DNA of 6,857 nucleotides, taken from Candidatus Neomicrothrix sp. UBA4542 (GTDB taxonomy: Bacteria > Actinomycetota > Acidimicrobiia > Acidimicrobiales > Poriferisodalaceae). A model generated the notes under the pieces. It had not been told where the DNA came from, searched no databases, and was given only the letters and a program-made list of their open reading frames with translations. This document shows, one piece after another, positions 5,944 to 6,857 of the stretch; the stretch's first letter is position 1, and every line of letters begins with the position of its first letter. The stretch is taken from the NCBI GenBank assembly GCA_002388005.1, contig DGLO01000109.1:3784-10640 (forward strand), given 5' to 3'. A program made the position numbers and the translations under genes.

Positions 5944-6855
5944 ATGCGTATAGGTATTTTCAGTGGACCCGCAGGAAAACTCTTCAACGTTGAGGAAGCA
6001 ATTGCTGACGCTCGAGCCGCTCATGAAGCGGGTTTTCCGTCCTACTGGCTTCCACAAATGCCCATGGGTGTTGACGCCCTAACGTCACTTAGCCATATTG
6101 GCGCGGCTGTGCCAGAAATAGAACTTGGTACCGCGGTCATTCCCACCTACCCCCGGCATCCAATGGTGATGGCGCAGCAAGCTCTCTCGGTGACTTCCGT
6201 CATCGGCGATCGCCTCGCGCTTGGCATAGGTCTGTCCCATAAGCCGGTTATAGAAAAGCAGTACGGCTACGACTTCGACAAACCTGTCCGCCATTTACGC
6301 GAATACCTCGAAGTTCTGAATCCCCAGTTGCGAGACGAACCTGTCCGCTTTGAGGGCGAAACTTTGACCGCTCGAAATCCGGCTCTGGGACTAGGAGCTC
6401 CTGTTCCACAAGTGCTTGTAGCTGCCCTAGGGCCCCAAATGCTTCGTTTAACTGGACGTCTGGCTGACGGAACCATCACCTGGATGACCGGCAACAAAAC
6501 CCTCGCCGAGCTCACCGTGCCCGAAATCTGTGGAGCGGCTTCCGAGGCCGGAAGGCCTAAGCCGCGTGTTCTTGCCGGTTTACCGGTGCTGTGCACCGAC
6601 GATATGGATGCCGGCATGGAAAGGGCGGCCAAGGTCTGGCAAATGTACGGCACGTTGCCCAGTTATAGAGCGATGTTGGACAGGGAGGGTCTCGCCGGTC
6701 CTGAGGAAATAGCAATCGTCGGTAATGAATCCGAAATAGCGGATCGTCTCCAGGCAGCAATTGACGCTGGTGCCGACGACATCATTGTTGCCGAATTCGG
6801 CGGCAACCCCGACGAACGCATCCGAACGCGCGAAGCGTTGGCATCATTACTCTGA
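5944..6855 (+). CDS. LLM-class F420-dependent oxidoreductase, MSMEG_4879/TIGR03564-like
   Basis: This 303-residue TIM-barrel protein of the bacterial luciferase superfamily most likely uses the deazaflavin F420 for hydride transfer on an unknown substrate. The N-terminus MRIGIFSGPAG, the segment LGTAVIPTYPRHPMVMAQQA at 61-80, LGIGLSHKPVIE at 93-104, VLVAALGPQMLR at 157-168 and LPSYRAMLDREG at 238-249 all match, from memory, the TIGR03564 family of mycobacteria, where related genes are numerous. Length and both termini look complete, with TGA at 6853-6855. The start is ATG at 5944 with a strong GGAGG. It diverges from the dioxygenase over 75 bases, so the two may share control; I see no clear promoter pair there. 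Within the superfamily F420 and FMN users are hard to separate by eye, so the cofactor rests on family membership. Members of this family lack a well-defined reaction, and a link to the neighbouring ketone pathway is only suggested by position. Confidence 0.92.
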   Translation: MRIGIFSGPAGKLFNVEEAIADARAAHEAGFPSYWLPQMPMGVDALTSLSHIGAAVPEIELGTAVIPTYPRHPMVMAQQALSVTSVIGDRLALGIGLSHKPVIEKQYGYDFDKPVRHLREYLEVLNPQLRDEPVRFEGETLTARNPALGLGAPVPQVLVAALGPQMLRLTGRLADGTITWMTGNKTLAELTVPEICGAASEAGRPKPRVLAGLPVLCTDDMDAGMERAAKVWQMYGTLPSYRAMLDREGLAGPEEIAIVGNESEIADRLQAAIDAGADDIIVAEFGGNPDERIRTREALASLL

Positions 6856-6857
6856 GC

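Noticed and set aside
5869..6057. N-terminal extension of the dioxygenase by up to 63 residues
   Set aside because: It would overlap the start of the F420-type gene, shows no PhyH similarity, and a good GGGGAG site supports the GTG at 5868.

Overview
The window carries six protein genes and no RNA genes, CRISPR array or mobile element that I can recognise. The host looks like an F420-using bacterium, most likely an actinomycete relative. The evidence is an F420-type luciferase-family oxidoreductase very close to the mycobacterial MSMEG_4879 (TIGR03564) group, a Baeyer-Villiger monooxygenase that tracks Thermobifida phenylacetone monooxygenase (PAMO) along its whole length, GTG starts, and leaderless-type promoters. 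By eye the base composition is only moderately GC-rich, unlike Streptomyces or Mycobacterium. An uncultured lineage such as a marine or freshwater Acidimicrobiia would fit, and an F420-bearing Chloroflexota cannot be excluded. Lineage is inference.

Layout. Bases 1-893 (-) hold an alpha/beta hydrolase cut by the window edge close to its C-terminus. It lies 6 bases downstream of an acyl-CoA dehydrogenase (900-2012, -), so the two form an operon read leftward. Across a 55-base divergent promoter region, a short-chain dehydrogenase (2068-2925, +) and a type I Baeyer-Villiger monooxygenase (3036-4661, +) are read rightward. The monooxygenase meets, tail to tail with a 7-base gap, a phytanoyl-CoA-hydroxylase-type dioxygenase with a C-terminal degenerate Nudix-like domain (4669-5868, -). 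That gene diverges across 75 bases from the F420-type oxidoreductase (5944-6855, +), which ends two bases before the window does.

How the genes may work together. The first four genes read as a catabolic route: secondary alcohol to ketone (SDR), ketone to ester or lactone (BVMO), ester or lactone to acid (hydrolase), then alpha,beta-dehydrogenation of the CoA ester (acyl-CoA dehydrogenase). This is the logic of cyclohexanol degradation (chnA/chnB/chnC), with an added beta-oxidation step. No acyl-CoA ligase is present, so that step must be supplied from elsewhere. The dioxygenase could supply the initial hydroxylation and the F420 enzyme a further redox step, but those two links rest on proximity alone.

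The points most worth checking are the chn-like module, matched TANNNT elements placed exactly 7-12 bases upstream of both divergent start codons, loss of the SDR tetrad asparagine, and the dioxygenase-Nudix fusion.
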